64,000 bases of DNA from Sphingomonas sp. FARSPH (GCF_003355005.1 NZ_CP029987.1:14168-78167), one strand, 5' to 3'. Positions 34,815 through 44,282 are shown, counted from the first letter of the stretch. Numbers and translations are program-made. The notes: generated by a model from the sequence alone, not told the origin.

Positions 34815-35522
34815 ATGAGAATCAGGATGCTTTCTGCGATCGTGGGATCGCTGATCCTGTCCGCCTGTTCCAGTGGAGATCGCTTGGTCGGAAGGCCAGG
34901 GATGCAGGTTTTGCAGCAGACTGCACTTCCTGAACCGACGCGCCAAGATTTGATCCTTGAGCGTCGCGCGTACGTTATCGGACCTCTCGATAAACTAACC
35001 GTTGATGTCTATGGTGTGGAGGAGCTTACGCGCAGCGTTCAGGTTGATGCTAGCGGCGAGATCGCTTTGCCGCTCATCGGCACGGTCACTGCAGCCGGCA
35101 AGACGCCTCTTGAATTGGCCGACATGGTCAGCGCAAAGCTTAAGGCACGCTATGTTCGCAACCCTCAGGTCACTGTCAGCGTAGACACCGGTGCCCAGAC
35201 GGTCGCAATTGACGGTCAGGTCAACACGCCTGGGTTGTATCCTGTAGTCGGCCGCATGACTTTGATGCGAGCGATAGCCTCAGCCAAAGGATTGGCGGAT
35301 TTTGCGCAGCCATCTTACGTCGTCGTCTATAGGCGTGTAAACAATCAGGAGATGGCAGCTCTTTACGATTTGCGAGCAATTCGGAATGGAGCCTATGCTG
35401 ACCCTGACATATTTGCCAATGATATCGTCTATGTCGGTGAGGACAGCAAACGCAGGGTGTTCGAAAAGGTAATATCAAGCGGTGTTCTTCTTGCTGCCCC
35501 ACTGGTTACCCTTATCAGATAA
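34815..35522 (+). CDS. wza: Wza-like polysaccharide export lipoprotein (EPS II)
   Basis: 235 residues. A signal with lipobox LSAC precedes the Poly_export domain (YVIGPLDKLTVDVYGVEELTRSVQVDASGEIALPLIG in parts) and an SLBB domain (TVAIDGQVNTPGLYPVVGRMTLMRAIASAKGL). GTG at 34806 is an alternative start. The next gene encodes its Wzc partner, giving the standard Wza-Wzc export pair. Confidence 0.9.
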   Translation: MRIRMLSAIVGSLILSACSSGDRLVGRPGMQVLQQTALPEPTRQDLILERRAYVIGPLDKLTVDVYGVEELTRSVQVDASGEIALPLIGTVTAAGKTPLELADMVSAKLKARYVRNPQVTVSVDTGAQTVAIDGQVNTPGLYPVVGRMTLMRAIASAKGLADFAQPSYVVVYRRVNNQEMAALYDLRAIRNGAYADPDIFANDIVYVGEDSKRRVFEKVISSGVLLAAPLVTLIR

Positions 35523-35561
35523 TCTAGTTCGTCGCAGACGCAACGCCGGCAAAGGCACTAT

Positions 35562-37790
35562 ATGATACCTATTCCATCACAACGCGCCGAACCGGCAATG
35601 ACACCTGATATGACGCTGCGCGGACCCGAGTTCGACGCATCGGCGATCCGCAACGGTGCGGTTTCTATCATCACAATGGTGATATCGACAATTCGCCGGC
35701 GGAGATGGGTGATCTTGGGTGCAATCGGCGGCTCGATCCTCCTTGGCATCTTGCTTACAATCCTGATGACTCCACGGTTTACGGCGTCTGCGACGCTAGA
35801 AATTCAGCGTGAAACTGGATCATTCGTCAACGTACAAGGTGTACAACAAAAGGATAGTGCGGTCGATCAGGAGTTCTACAATACTCAGTATGGACTACTT
35901 CAGTCCCAGACTCTTGCGGAGCGAGTTGCGGCCGATCTTGGTTTGTCGGAATCACCCGATTTTTTCAGAACCGTATCAATTAAATCTAATCAATGGTTTG
36001 ATAGCGCAGGTCGACCATTGCCGGCGATGCGTCGTGCGCGCGTCAAGGCTGCGGGGTCGGCTCTACTCAAGAGTTTCGCCGTTTCTCCTCTGAGGCTGTC
36101 GCGACTTGTCACAATTTCTTTCACCTATCCCGATCCCGCAATGGCGAAGCGGGTAATCGATACCTGGTCTTCGGATTTCGTGAAGCTGACGCTCGAGCGC
36201 CGTTTCGAAATGACGTCTTATGCACGCCAGTTTCTTGAAGGACGGATTAAGCAATTGCGTCAGCGCATCGATCAAGGTCAGCGCGACCTCGTGGACTATG
36301 CATCGCGTGAGGGAATCATCAATGTTCCGGTTACCTCGAATAGCGGTGGAAATAACGGCAGCGTGTCCGTGACCGAGAGGTCGCTGGTAGCTGGCAACCT
36401 GACTATGCTGAACGACGAGTTAAATAAGGCTATAGCACAACGCGTCGAAGCAGAAAGTCGCCTAAACGCACCTGGTGGATCGGTTCAGGAAGCCCTTCAG
36501 AACGGCGCAATCTCCACCCTGCGTCAGCGGCGGACGGAACTGTCTGCCGAGTACGCACGGCTGATGGTTCAATTCGAGCCCAATTATCCCCCGGCAATGG
36601 CAGTACGCCGGCAGATCGAGCAATTGGATGCCGCGATCACGCGGGAGGAAAATCGTGTAGGTTCGTCACTCGAACAGGAATACAAGGCAGCTGCGAGGCG
36701 TGAGCAGGACCTCAAAGCGCAAGTCGCACAACTCAAGACTGATTTTCTCGATCAAAGACGTCGCGGGGTTGAATACAACGTCATTCAACGTGATTTAGAT
36801 ACCAATCAGCAACTCTATGACGGTCTATTGCAACGGTATAAGGAAATTGGTATTGCTGGAGGGGTAGGAGCAAACAATATCGTTGTAGTTGACCCTGCAT
36901 CGGTACCACAAAGTCCCTCCAGTCCCAACCTTCTTCTTAATTTATTGGCCGCTACTTTATTAGGTGTTATCCTTGGTGGTGGCTTAGCTTTTGTATTGGA
37001 GCAGATCGACCAAGGTTTATCGGATCCAGGCGAAGTGAATGCCTACTTCGGAATCCCGCTTCTCGGGGCCATCCCGAAGGTTGAAACCAACGCTCTGGAG
37101 GCTTTGAGCGACAGGAAATCGTCCTTGTCGGAAGCCTATTTGTCGCTTCAGACTAATTTGGCGTTCTCCACCAGTCATGGCGTTCCGCGCAGCCTCGCCG
37201 TCACAAGCAGCCGTCCTGCAGAGGGCAAAAGCACTACGGCGAACGCCCTTGCGCGTTCGCTTGCCCGTTCGGTCGGCCGGGTTCTTTTGATCGACGCCGA
37301 CATGCGCTCGCCTTCAGTCCACCATCAACTCGGCATCGAAAACCGACGTGGTCTTAGCAACTATCTGTCGGGTGACGATGACGTAACCAGCATGATCTAT
37401 AACACTGTCTATCCTGGCATGGATGTCATCACAGCTGGTCCCCATCCGCCCAGCGCACCCGACCTTCTTACCGGAAGCAGATTGGATAATCTTATTAACC
37501 AACTTCTTGAAATCTATCAGTGTGTGGTTTTTGATATTCCGCCAGTAATGGGCTTGGCGGATGCCCCCCTCATCAGTAGCCGTGTCGAAGGTATAATCTT
37601 CGTGATTGAGGCGCACTCGACGCAGAAGGCTATGGCCAGGGTTGCGCTTCAGCGTCTGGCGGCCGCACATGCGACGATCAAGGGTGCCGTGCTCACCAAG
37701 TTCAATTCGAAACGCGCGCACTATGGCTATGGCTATGACTATGGCTATGGCTATGGCTATGGTCAGGAGGACAAAGCGCCTGACGCGTAA
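35562..37790 (+). CDS. wzc: Wzc-type polysaccharide co-polymerase/tyrosine autokinase
   Basis: 742 residues. An N-terminal Wzz domain with a membrane helix (VILGAIGGSILLGILLTIL, ~50-70), a long coiled periplasmic part with a GNVR-like region, and a second helix (~465-485) precede the BY-kinase. Walker A is SSRPAEGKSTT (~547-557), Walker A' LLIDADMRSP (~575) and Walker B VVFDIPPVMGLAD (~655). The C-terminus is a tyrosine cluster written as YGYG/YDYG repeats. Autophosphorylation of such tails controls polymer length and export. Unlike EPS I, kinase and co-polymerase are fused here. Confidence 0.93.
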   Translation: MIPIPSQRAEPAMTPDMTLRGPEFDASAIRNGAVSIITMVISTIRRRRWVILGAIGGSILLGILLTILMTPRFTASATLEIQRETGSFVNVQGVQQKDSAVDQEFYNTQYGLLQSQTLAERVAADLGLSESPDFFRTVSIKSNQWFDSAGRPLPAMRRARVKAAGSALLKSFAVSPLRLSRLVTISFTYPDPAMAKRVIDTWSSDFVKLTLERRFEMTSYARQFLEGRIKQLRQRIDQGQRDLVDYASREGIINVPVTSNSGGNNGSVSVTERSLVAGNLTMLNDELNKAIAQRVEAESRLNAPGGSVQEALQNGAISTLRQRRTELSAEYARLMVQFEPNYPPAMAVRRQIEQLDAAITREENRVGSSLEQEYKAAARREQDLKAQVAQLKTDFLDQRRRGVEYNVIQRDLDTNQQLYDGLLQRYKEIGIAGGVGANNIVVVDPASVPQSPSSPNLLLNLLAATLLGVILGGGLAFVLEQIDQGLSDPGEVNAYFGIPLLGAIPKVETNALEALSDRKSSLSEAYLSLQTNLAFSTSHGVPRSLAVTSSRPAEGKSTTANALARSLARSVGRVLLIDADMRSPSVHHQLGIENRRGLSNYLSGDDDVTSMIYNTVYPGMDVITAGPHPPSAPDLLTGSRLDNLINQLLEIYQCVVFDIPPVMGLADAPLISSRVEGIIFVIEAHSTQKAMARVALQRLAAAHATIKGAVLTKFNSKRAHYGYGYDYGYGYGYGQEDKAPDA
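37722..37763 (+). repeat. TATGGC hexamer tandem repeat in the wzc tail
   Basis: Seven consecutive 6-base units: TATGGC, TATGGC, TATGAC, TATGGC, TATGGC, TATGGC, TATGGT. Each encodes Tyr-Gly or Tyr-Asp, making the phosphotyrosine tail. Because the unit is a multiple of three, slippage would add or remove tyrosines without breaking the frame. Confidence 0.9.
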
Positions 37791-37803
37791 CGAACCAGGA
37801 CAG

Positions 37804-39045
37804 ATGATGACATCACGAAGAGTACGATCGATTGATCCCATACGGGTTGTCTTGGTCGTGATCGGCGGTCTGGCACTGTGCTGGCTGTCAATCGCAGTTA
37901 CGATGTCGAACGTTGCCACTGGGGCGTCGCCGCTGCTGGCACTCCGCGTGTGGCCTTGGTCGTCGAGCGCCGCGTCGGCGCTCGCCGAACAGGATATTGT
38001 AACTGCTACGGCGCGTTCGCAGGAGGAAGCTCGATACTACGCCAGTGATGCGCTGGCTCGTTCACCGGTCGATGCGCGAGCAGCAAGAGTATTGGGATTG
38101 TTCGACGCACTTCGTGCCCGTAACCGCGCTGCACAATTCGCTTTTTACTATGCTCAGCGGCTGTCTCGGCGTGATCTTCCAACTCAAATGTGGCTTATCG
38201 AGCAATCGGTAGATCAGAATGATATTCCGTCGGCACTAAGCCATTATCATATAGCCATGCGAACTTCGCAGACATCTCGGGCTATTTTGATTCCCGTGCT
38301 GGCCGATGCCGCAGAGAACCCTGCAGTTGCGAAGCCGCTCGCACAGCTGTTACGCCAGCGGCCAAATTGGTGGCTTGATTTCTACGACTCGGCTGTTCCG
38401 AAGATATCATCGCCTATATCGCTTGCTCTCATAGTTTCCGCACTACATTTCAATCCTGCCGATCCACTCGAAGGTGCTCGACTTCGACAAGGTATGCAGC
38501 GCCTTGTCGCGCTCGACGCGGTGGATGCGGCATATCATATTTACCGAAAAGCGTTCGTGGCTCAAAATCAGGCAGCAGTATTAATTCGAAATGGTGGTTT
38601 CGAAAGCGGAGTGGGGCTTCCGCCATTTGACTGGCAGTTTTCCGACAGTCCTGATCATCAAGGTATTATAGAACCCCGCGACGGCAGCCATGGATCAGCT
38701 GCACTCTCTATTGCCGGTACATCATCGGGTGAAGTCGCACGGGAGCTACTCATGTTACCTCCCGGACAGTACAAGCTGTCATTCTTGATTGGTGCAGTGC
38801 GCGGTGATGCCACGCAACATCCCGACGCCATGATCGTTTGCTTGAGAGGCGCCGAAATTCTGGCATTTCGATTTCCGGCCACGCCCACACCTCAGGTTAT
38901 CACCAAGACCCTCGGCATTCCTGACAAAGCGTGTCGTACACAATGGCTTATAATCTCCAGCAATGGTAGCAGCGAAGTATCAGACCCGCCCTGGATCGAC
39001 GACATTACAATTCGTGCTGTCGGCAGGTCAGTAGGGCGGTCGTGA
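37804..39045 (+). CDS. Membrane-anchored EPS-associated protein with C-terminal jelly-roll-like domain
   Basis: 413 residues. One N-terminal membrane helix (IRVVLVVIGGLALCWLSIAVTM) is followed by a helical, TPR-like region (DALARSPVDARAARVLGLFDALRARNRAAQFAFYYAQRLSRRD in parts). The C-terminal ~150 residues begin NGGFESGVGLPPFDWQF and continue with REL and LPPGQYKLSFLIG, a carbohydrate-binding, galactose-binding-like pattern. It sits directly after wzc. A role in polymer export or recognition is likely; no enzymatic motif is seen. Confidence 0.65.
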   Translation: MMTSRRVRSIDPIRVVLVVIGGLALCWLSIAVTMSNVATGASPLLALRVWPWSSSAASALAEQDIVTATARSQEEARYYASDALARSPVDARAARVLGLFDALRARNRAAQFAFYYAQRLSRRDLPTQMWLIEQSVDQNDIPSALSHYHIAMRTSQTSRAILIPVLADAAENPAVAKPLAQLLRQRPNWWLDFYDSAVPKISSPISLALIVSALHFNPADPLEGARLRQGMQRLVALDAVDAAYHIYRKAFVAQNQAAVLIRNGGFESGVGLPPFDWQFSDSPDHQGIIEPRDGSHGSAALSIAGTSSGEVARELLMLPPGQYKLSFLIGAVRGDATQHPDAMIVCLRGAEILAFRFPATPTPQVITKTLGIPDKACRTQWLIISSNGSSEVSDPPWIDDITIRAVGRSVGRS

Positions 39046-39082
39046 ATCCTAAGCCAATGCCTATAGCGAAAAACTCGAAATT

Positions 39083-40066
39083 ATGACGAAAGTCTTCAAA
39101 CAATCGATTGTCTATCCCGCTCTGGGTGGCATCTGCGACCTAGGCTTCGTGCGCATCGGCGGTCCTGGTCTAGCAAATATGCTACTGTCTTGGGCTAGAG
39201 CGCTCGTTGCGGCCGATAGGCTTGGCTTGGTAATGATCGAACCTGGTTGGCTGTCGATCAAGATCGGCCCACTGATCAGGCGTGAAAAAGACCGCCGAAG
39301 CTATGCTGGTTTGTTCCGGCGCGACGGGCATGCGATAACTGGGATAGCTAAATTGGCTGCTCTACTTCGGCCATATGCAACAGTCGAAAAATTCGCCGAT
39401 CCCACATTCCTTATGCCGCCCAAAAAACCAACGCGGTTTGAGCCTCTCCCTCACGTCATTGCACCTGATTATTTCAATGGCCTGTTTGACTATCACGATT
39501 TAATAACGTCGCGTTTAATTGAAATTATCGCAACGCAGCATTTACGACAAATTCTCGCAACTGAACCTGCCGACGTCGCGGTTCATGTTCGACTAGGCGA
39601 CTTCTCGGAGGCGGCGCCTGGCGCGCCGATCACAGCCAACACTAGATTGCCGTTGTCTTGGTTTGCTGATCGCATTGCCAAAATGCGTAGTAGCCTTCCC
39701 TCTTCAATTACGGTCAAGGTCTTCAGCGACGGAACCCCCGATCAATTGAGCGCGCTTCTCGAAATTGATGGCGTAAGCCTGAGCGATGGCCAGAATGCCA
39801 TAGTCGATATGTTCAGCATGGCGCGAAGCCGCATGCTGATCGCATCGGCATCGACATACAGCATGTGGGCCTCTTTTCTTGGCAAGATGCCCTCACTGTG
39901 GCACCCAAATGGCGGGCTTATTCAAGCCTTCCCTTCATCGGATTGGATTCAAGTCGAAAGCGCTTTTGGATCTGAACTGCCCGCTACGTTTATCGGCGGG
40001 TTTAGAGCCGGGCAGCCGTCGCATCTGGATGCACTTCTCCAAGCGCGTGGTGGTATGCTCCCATGA
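39083..40066 (+). CDS. GT11-like alpha-1,2-fucosyltransferase family protein
   Basis: 327 residues. GGPGLANMLLSWARALVAA near the N-terminus and the H-x-R-x-GD motif (HVRLGDF, residues 168-174) are the signatures of GT11/GT65-like fucosyltransferases. SDGQNAIVDMFSMARSRMLIASASTYSMWASFLG matches the C-terminal donor-site block. With GDP-fucose made by gmd and fcl, fucose transfer to the EPS II repeat is a strong inference. The stop overlaps the next gene (ATGA). Confidence 0.78.
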   Translation: MTKVFKQSIVYPALGGICDLGFVRIGGPGLANMLLSWARALVAADRLGLVMIEPGWLSIKIGPLIRREKDRRSYAGLFRRDGHAITGIAKLAALLRPYATVEKFADPTFLMPPKKPTRFEPLPHVIAPDYFNGLFDYHDLITSRLIEIIATQHLRQILATEPADVAVHVRLGDFSEAAPGAPITANTRLPLSWFADRIAKMRSSLPSSITVKVFSDGTPDQLSALLEIDGVSLSDGQNAIVDMFSMARSRMLIASASTYSMWASFLGKMPSLWHPNGGLIQAFPSSDWIQVESAFGSELPATFIGGFRAGQPSHLDALLQARGGMLP

Positions 40067-41274
40067 AGGTTTTGAGCATAAATATCCGCGCCACCCAAGG
40101 GGGGGCGGGCCGCGTAGGCTATGATTTGCACCGCCGTCTGATCGCGGCCGGCATCGATAGTCGCATTCTTTATGGTTACGCTTCTGGCATTCGGCCCGAC
40201 CCCGCAGTCGCCGACGATCCGTCGATCGTGATGATAGGGTCTCGCGGAGTGGTCCTGACCAACTACGCAGCCCATATAATGATCGGGCAAGAGATTCTGA
40301 CACCGTCTCGACGCATCCTGCACGAGGAGATCGCGCGAGCCGACATAGTACATCTGCACGCTCCGCATCACTGGTATCTACACTGGCATGGTTTCACCGC
40401 GGAAATAGCAGCCATGGGCAAACCGCTGATAATCACAGCGCATGACTGGTGGCTTGTGTCAGGCCGCTGTGGATTCGTCCGAGACTGCTCAGGCTGGACC
40501 AGGGCTTGCGGCGAATGTGGCAAGCGCCGCTTCGAGGATCTGCCGGCGCTGGTGGATCGCTCGGCAATCGTCCGCCGCAATCGTCAACGGGACCTTCGTC
40601 GCATCACCACGCCTCTAGCCATCGTCTGCCCGTCTAAGCACCTGCAAACCGATCACCGCAGGATATATCCTGATTTGACAGTCGAATATATTCCCAATGC
40701 CCTCGATCTGGAATTCGAGGAAACGCTCGCTCTTACGGATCTCAAAAAGAGACGACATGGTCACGTTTTCTGTGCATCCGATTTGAATTCACCCGGAAAG
40801 ATTGACTCCGCCTTGGTGCGCAAGCTTGCTGCTCGTAAGGGGCGGGATATCCGGCTCGTCGGCCGAAACAGTCCGTTTACCGATTTAAACGTCACACTTG
40901 AGGGTGAGGTTCGTAGTAGAAAGCAATTAGCTCAAATTTTTGCAAGTGCTCGCAGCTTACTTTTTACGTCACAAATGGATAACGCGCCATTAACAATCAT
41001 TGAGGCGCTATCGACGGGTTGCTACGTCGTTGCCTATCCATCACCTGCAGCAGCCGAAATGTTGGCAATGGTAGGTGGTCGATGCGCTGCTTCTCCAAGT
41101 GAAGCCGAGACACTGGTTTTAGAATCTAGAGAGTCCGAACTATACGGGGGTATCTCTCCCGATAAACTTGCCGAACGCGCACGCCATCTGTTTTCTGGAA
41201 ATCAATTACTCGAGCGATATTCCGCGTTATACACTAAACTCATCGTCGATGCGAAAGGTATGCTAAAGGCATGA
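40063..41274 (+). CDS. WcaC-like GT4 glycosyltransferase
   Basis: 403 residues. MKVLSINIRATQGGAGRVGYDLHRRL and HLHAPHHWYLHW are N-domain motifs. ITAHDWWLVSGRCGFVRDCSGWTRACGECGKR carries the D-x-W-x3-GRC and paired cysteines typical of colanic acid WcaC. SQMDNAPLTIIEALSTGCYVVAYP is the donor-binding block. It overlaps the genes on both sides by 4 bases. Confidence 0.83.
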   Translation: MKVLSINIRATQGGAGRVGYDLHRRLIAAGIDSRILYGYASGIRPDPAVADDPSIVMIGSRGVVLTNYAAHIMIGQEILTPSRRILHEEIARADIVHLHAPHHWYLHWHGFTAEIAAMGKPLIITAHDWWLVSGRCGFVRDCSGWTRACGECGKRRFEDLPALVDRSAIVRRNRQRDLRRITTPLAIVCPSKHLQTDHRRIYPDLTVEYIPNALDLEFEETLALTDLKKRRHGHVFCASDLNSPGKIDSALVRKLAARKGRDIRLVGRNSPFTDLNVTLEGEVRSRKQLAQIFASARSLLFTSQMDNAPLTIIEALSTGCYVVAYPSPAAAEMLAMVGGRCAASPSEAETLVLESRESELYGGISPDKLAERARHLFSGNQLLERYSALYTKLIVDAKGMLKA

Positions 41275-42080
41275 CCGCCGTCTTCAAACCAGAAGATATG
41301 GGCGCCGCTGTCGCGCCCAATCCTTTTGTTTCAATTGTAACGGTCGTTCGCAACGACGAGGAAGGTTTATTACAAACACGCCGTTCGATAAAAATACAAA
41401 CTTGCCATGATTTCGAATGGATCATAATAGACGGCGCTTCAACTGATCGAACCGGCGAAATCGTAGCAAATTTGTTGAACTTAGGCGAGGCACGCGGCAT
41501 TAGCGAACGTGATAACGGAATTTATGACGCCATGAACAAAGGCTTGGTCATGGCACGTGGGGCATATGTGCTCTTTTTGAATGCGGGCGATGTCATGCAC
41601 TCCAACCGGGCGCTTGCAGACGCGCGCGCTCGTATTATAGAATCTAACATAGATATCGCGTTTTTTGGCTCGATCATGATGACAGGTCGTAGATCAATCC
41701 CTCGACCTGCTAGAAATCCCCGTTATTTATGGCATGGCCAACCTGGATTACACCAGGCAACCTTCTTTAATCGGCGTCTACATCAACAAATCCTGTTCGA
41801 CCCCACCTTTCGAGTTTGTGGCGATTATGATGTTCTTGCCAGATTCAAATCAAAATCGGCAATAATGCGCAGTTTTCCAGAAGTTTTTAGTATAAATAAG
41901 TTTGATAGTGTTTCTACGTCGGGCAAAATGAAAATCCGACTAATGAGAGAGGCGCTTTCTGTTCAAAGAAAAGTTTTAAAGCTTTCGCCTTTAGTCATTG
42001 GTGCAAGTGTTGTTATGCGAGGGTTCAATTCTCTCGTTTTAAAAATAATTACGAGGTATGACGATCGGATGAAAAAATGA
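41271..42080 (+). CDS. WcaE-like GT2 glycosyltransferase
   Basis: 269 residues. FVSIVTVVRNDEEGLLQTRRSI, EWIIIDGASTDRTGEI and ERDNGIYDAMNKGLVMARGAYVLFLNAGD are the hallmarks of the WcaE/WbbX-type GT2 family, whose DNGIYDAMNKG block is very conserved. The 3' third becomes AT-rich, as does the next gene. Coupled by overlap on both sides. Confidence 0.87.
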   Translation: MTAVFKPEDMGAAVAPNPFVSIVTVVRNDEEGLLQTRRSIKIQTCHDFEWIIIDGASTDRTGEIVANLLNLGEARGISERDNGIYDAMNKGLVMARGAYVLFLNAGDVMHSNRALADARARIIESNIDIAFFGSIMMTGRRSIPRPARNPRYLWHGQPGLHQATFFNRRLHQQILFDPTFRVCGDYDVLARFKSKSAIMRSFPEVFSINKFDSVSTSGKMKIRLMREALSVQRKVLKLSPLVIGASVVMRGFNSLVLKIITRYDDRMKK

Positions 42081-43315
42081 GTAACTCATCAATTACTCGC
42101 AATAAAACACTTTCGTCGTCTTTTATTTATAAAGAAAATGCGCTTGTTTTTTTTCTTTCGGCTGTTGCCATAATCTTTCTTTACGCCAAGGTGGCTGCTT
42201 TCAACAGATATGCGATTACTATTGGTGGTATATTTTGCCCCATAGCATTTATATTATCGCTGAGGCGGTTCTTATTAAATCCATTTGTCATTATGTCTTC
42301 CGCTTTTTTTATTATTTGGCCATTGATCGTGATGGTCGGATGCACGGTCTTTCAATCCTCTCTTACTCCTGAATTTAATCAATTTATTGCATCGTATTCT
42401 CTTTGGGCAATATCCGTCTTATTAATATCAATGGCCTTCTTAACAAGAAAACCCATGGGCTTTTCTGAAACTTTTGTTATAAATATTATAATACTGTTTT
42501 TTGCTACACTTCAGTGGCTGGGAACTTCTATTTTTAATACTTATATTGGATATGATATTGTTCAGCCTTTGTTGGGGTCAGATCTATTTAATAGTTATCT
42601 TAACATTGAAGATATTGATAAGGCGAGAGCCATTGGTACCTACTATGAGCCGTCTATGTGTGGTCGCGTAATTGGTACGTTATGTCTGATAGATGTCATT
42701 AGAACCAAAAAAGTTGCTCGAAATTTACTTATTGTTTTAATAGGATTAGCTGCGACCAAGTCTCTTGGGTTAATAATCCTTGTTGCCGTCTTGGGCGTTG
42801 TTCTTTTGGGGAGAAATGTGAAGGAGCTCGTTTCGCTGGTGTTGGCTGGTCTTGTACTTTTCTCAATACAAGGGGCGCTAGTGTCGCAACGATTAGTGAC
42901 GCAGGCAGGTGATCAATACTCATCTACGTACCGCAGAATAATAGCACCTATTGAAACCTTAGGGTTTGCCGCAATTCATTATCCTTTGGGTATTCCTATT
43001 GGAAGTGCTGAATTGTTAGCTGAAAGAACGGGCTACGCTGTAGAAACAGGCGAATCTAAGATAACTAATGGAACTTATGAATTTATTACTTATTTTGGCC
43101 TTTTAGGAATATTGGTGCTGGCGTCGGTTTTGTTTTCGAGCTTTACGCTCGTTGCATATGGTGAACGGGAGTATGCTGCGTGCATCTTATATATTGGAAT
43201 GTCTACCGCTTTGTCAGGAAGCTTTTTATCTATTGAATCTTCACTGCTTACTTACTTTTTCATTTCGTCCTGCATCTCGGCACGCGAAATTCGCAAAACG
43301 AGGAACGACGTCTAG
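42077..43315 (+). CDS. Wzy-like polysaccharide polymerase, AT-rich
   Basis: 412 residues with ~10 membrane helices, Ile/Phe/Leu-rich, including ALVFFLSAVAIIFLYAKVAA and LLIVLIGLAATKSLGLIILVAVLGVVLLG. Base composition is far lower in GC than the rest of the window, common for wzy genes and pointing to transfer. AIGTYYEPSMCGRVIGTL resembles the conserved loop of EPS polymerases. It overlaps the upstream gene by ATGA. It ends at 43315, just before a zone of broken genes. Confidence 0.75.
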   Translation: MSNSSITRNKTLSSSFIYKENALVFFLSAVAIIFLYAKVAAFNRYAITIGGIFCPIAFILSLRRFLLNPFVIMSSAFFIIWPLIVMVGCTVFQSSLTPEFNQFIASYSLWAISVLLISMAFLTRKPMGFSETFVINIIILFFATLQWLGTSIFNTYIGYDIVQPLLGSDLFNSYLNIEDIDKARAIGTYYEPSMCGRVIGTLCLIDVIRTKKVARNLLIVLIGLAATKSLGLIILVAVLGVVLLGRNVKELVSLVLAGLVLFSIQGALVSQRLVTQAGDQYSSTYRRIIAPIETLGFAAIHYPLGIPIGSAELLAERTGYAVETGESKITNGTYEFITYFGLLGILVLASVLFSSFTLVAYGEREYAACILYIGMSTALSGSFLSIESSLLTYFFISSCISAREIRKTRNDV

Positions 43316-43390
43316 AGTTTGAGTTCATTGGTACTTTGAGGATTGGTAGTTTTCCTGATTCATTGACGCGCGGATCGGGAAGATGGAGAC

Positions 43391-43480
43391 ATGGCGCTGT
43401 TCTGGTTGGCGGATGAAGCGTAGCGGCGACCGACTCGCATTTACCGAAAACCAGCCCGGCGCGACAGGTAGATGATCGGC
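43391..43480 (+). pseudogene. IS5-family transposase N-terminal remnant
   Basis: ATGGCGCTGTTCTGG starts MALFWLADEA, then, after stops and frame changes, HLPKNQPGA and a VDDRR-like end. This is the N-terminal motif order of another IS5 group. About 90 bases survive. Confidence 0.5.
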
Positions 43481-43529
43481 GCCTATTTCCGCGTTCCACC
43501 CTGCTGGTGGTGGTGCGGGCGAGGGGGCG

Positions 43530-43690
43530 CCAGCCGTCGGGAGCGCAAGCAGATCGCCTCTTCGGCCCCGAAGTATCCTGCGCTATGCGCATGCTTGGGC
43601 GCCGCCAGGGCCGCAGCCTCCAGCCGCTGATGGCGGAGGCGGTCAACGATGTGCTGCGCAAGCCCGGTGAAAGCCCGATTGGGGATTGGG
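43530..43690 (+). pseudogene. Second, decayed copy of the partition-partner gene
   Basis: The reading FGPEVSCAMRMLGRRQGRSL followed by QPLMAEAVNDVLRKPGESPIGD matches the C-terminal half of the 95-residue protein encoded at 57785-58072 (FFSPEMSFAMHMLARRQGRS; ALMAEAFNDVLRKHGESPIGD). The stop codon of that gene is lost here. Homology continues past the gene for ~55 bases (CGCGCTATCAACCGAT, CTTTCAT). The 5' half and any parA are missing. Confidence 0.8.
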
Positions 43691-43749
43691 TGAATTATAT
43701 CCGCGCTATCAACCGATTGGCTGACGTGACCCAAGTCTTTCATCCAGCC

Positions 43750-44282
43750 GCAACTAGAGACCGGCTCTCGAAGACGGGCGCGTCGGTGACGGAGCTGTGC
43801 CATAGGCGCGGGATGTCGAGCGCGATCTACTGCGCGTGGAAAGCGAAGTTCGGCGGCCGGGAGGTGTCTGACGCGAAGCGGCTACGGGCGTTGGAAGAGG
43901 AAAACGCGCGGCTCAAGCGACAGTTCGCGGACATGATGCTCGACATCGCAGAATTGAAAGACCTGTCAAAAAATGGTGACGCCCGCCGGGGCGGATCCCA
44001 CCAGCATGGGGTATCGCTCGTGCCGGCGGATGATGGCGACCTGCGGTCGCGGCTTTGTGAACTGGTGTGGGAGCGCTGACGGTTCGGCTATATGCGGCTG
44101 CACATCCTGCTCCGCCGGAATGGCGTCACGATCAACCGCAAGAAGATCCAACGGCTCTATTGTGAGGAGGGATTGACGGTCAGGCGTCGAAAGGGACGAA
44201 GGTGTGCCGTTGTCGCGCAGGCACCTGTACCGGTGTCGGCACTTCCCAATCAGCGCTGGAGCTTGGACTTCGGCCACGAGTT
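43750..44282 (+). pseudogene. IS3-family orfAB remnant
   Basis: orfA fragment: SVTELCHRRGMSSAIYCAWKAKFGG, then RLRALEEENARLKRQFADMMLD, ending at an A-run before GGTGA, the usual orfA-orfB shift site. orfB fragments follow in changing frames: MRLHILLRRNGVTINRKKIQRLY and LPNQRWSLDFGHE. The catalytic core is missing. It is an IS407-like element reduced by internal deletion. Confidence 0.8.

Noticed and set aside
37722..37763. Short tandem repeats considered as a CRISPR or non-coding array
   Set aside because: The units are 6 bases with no spacers and lie in frame inside wzc, so this is a coding microsatellite.
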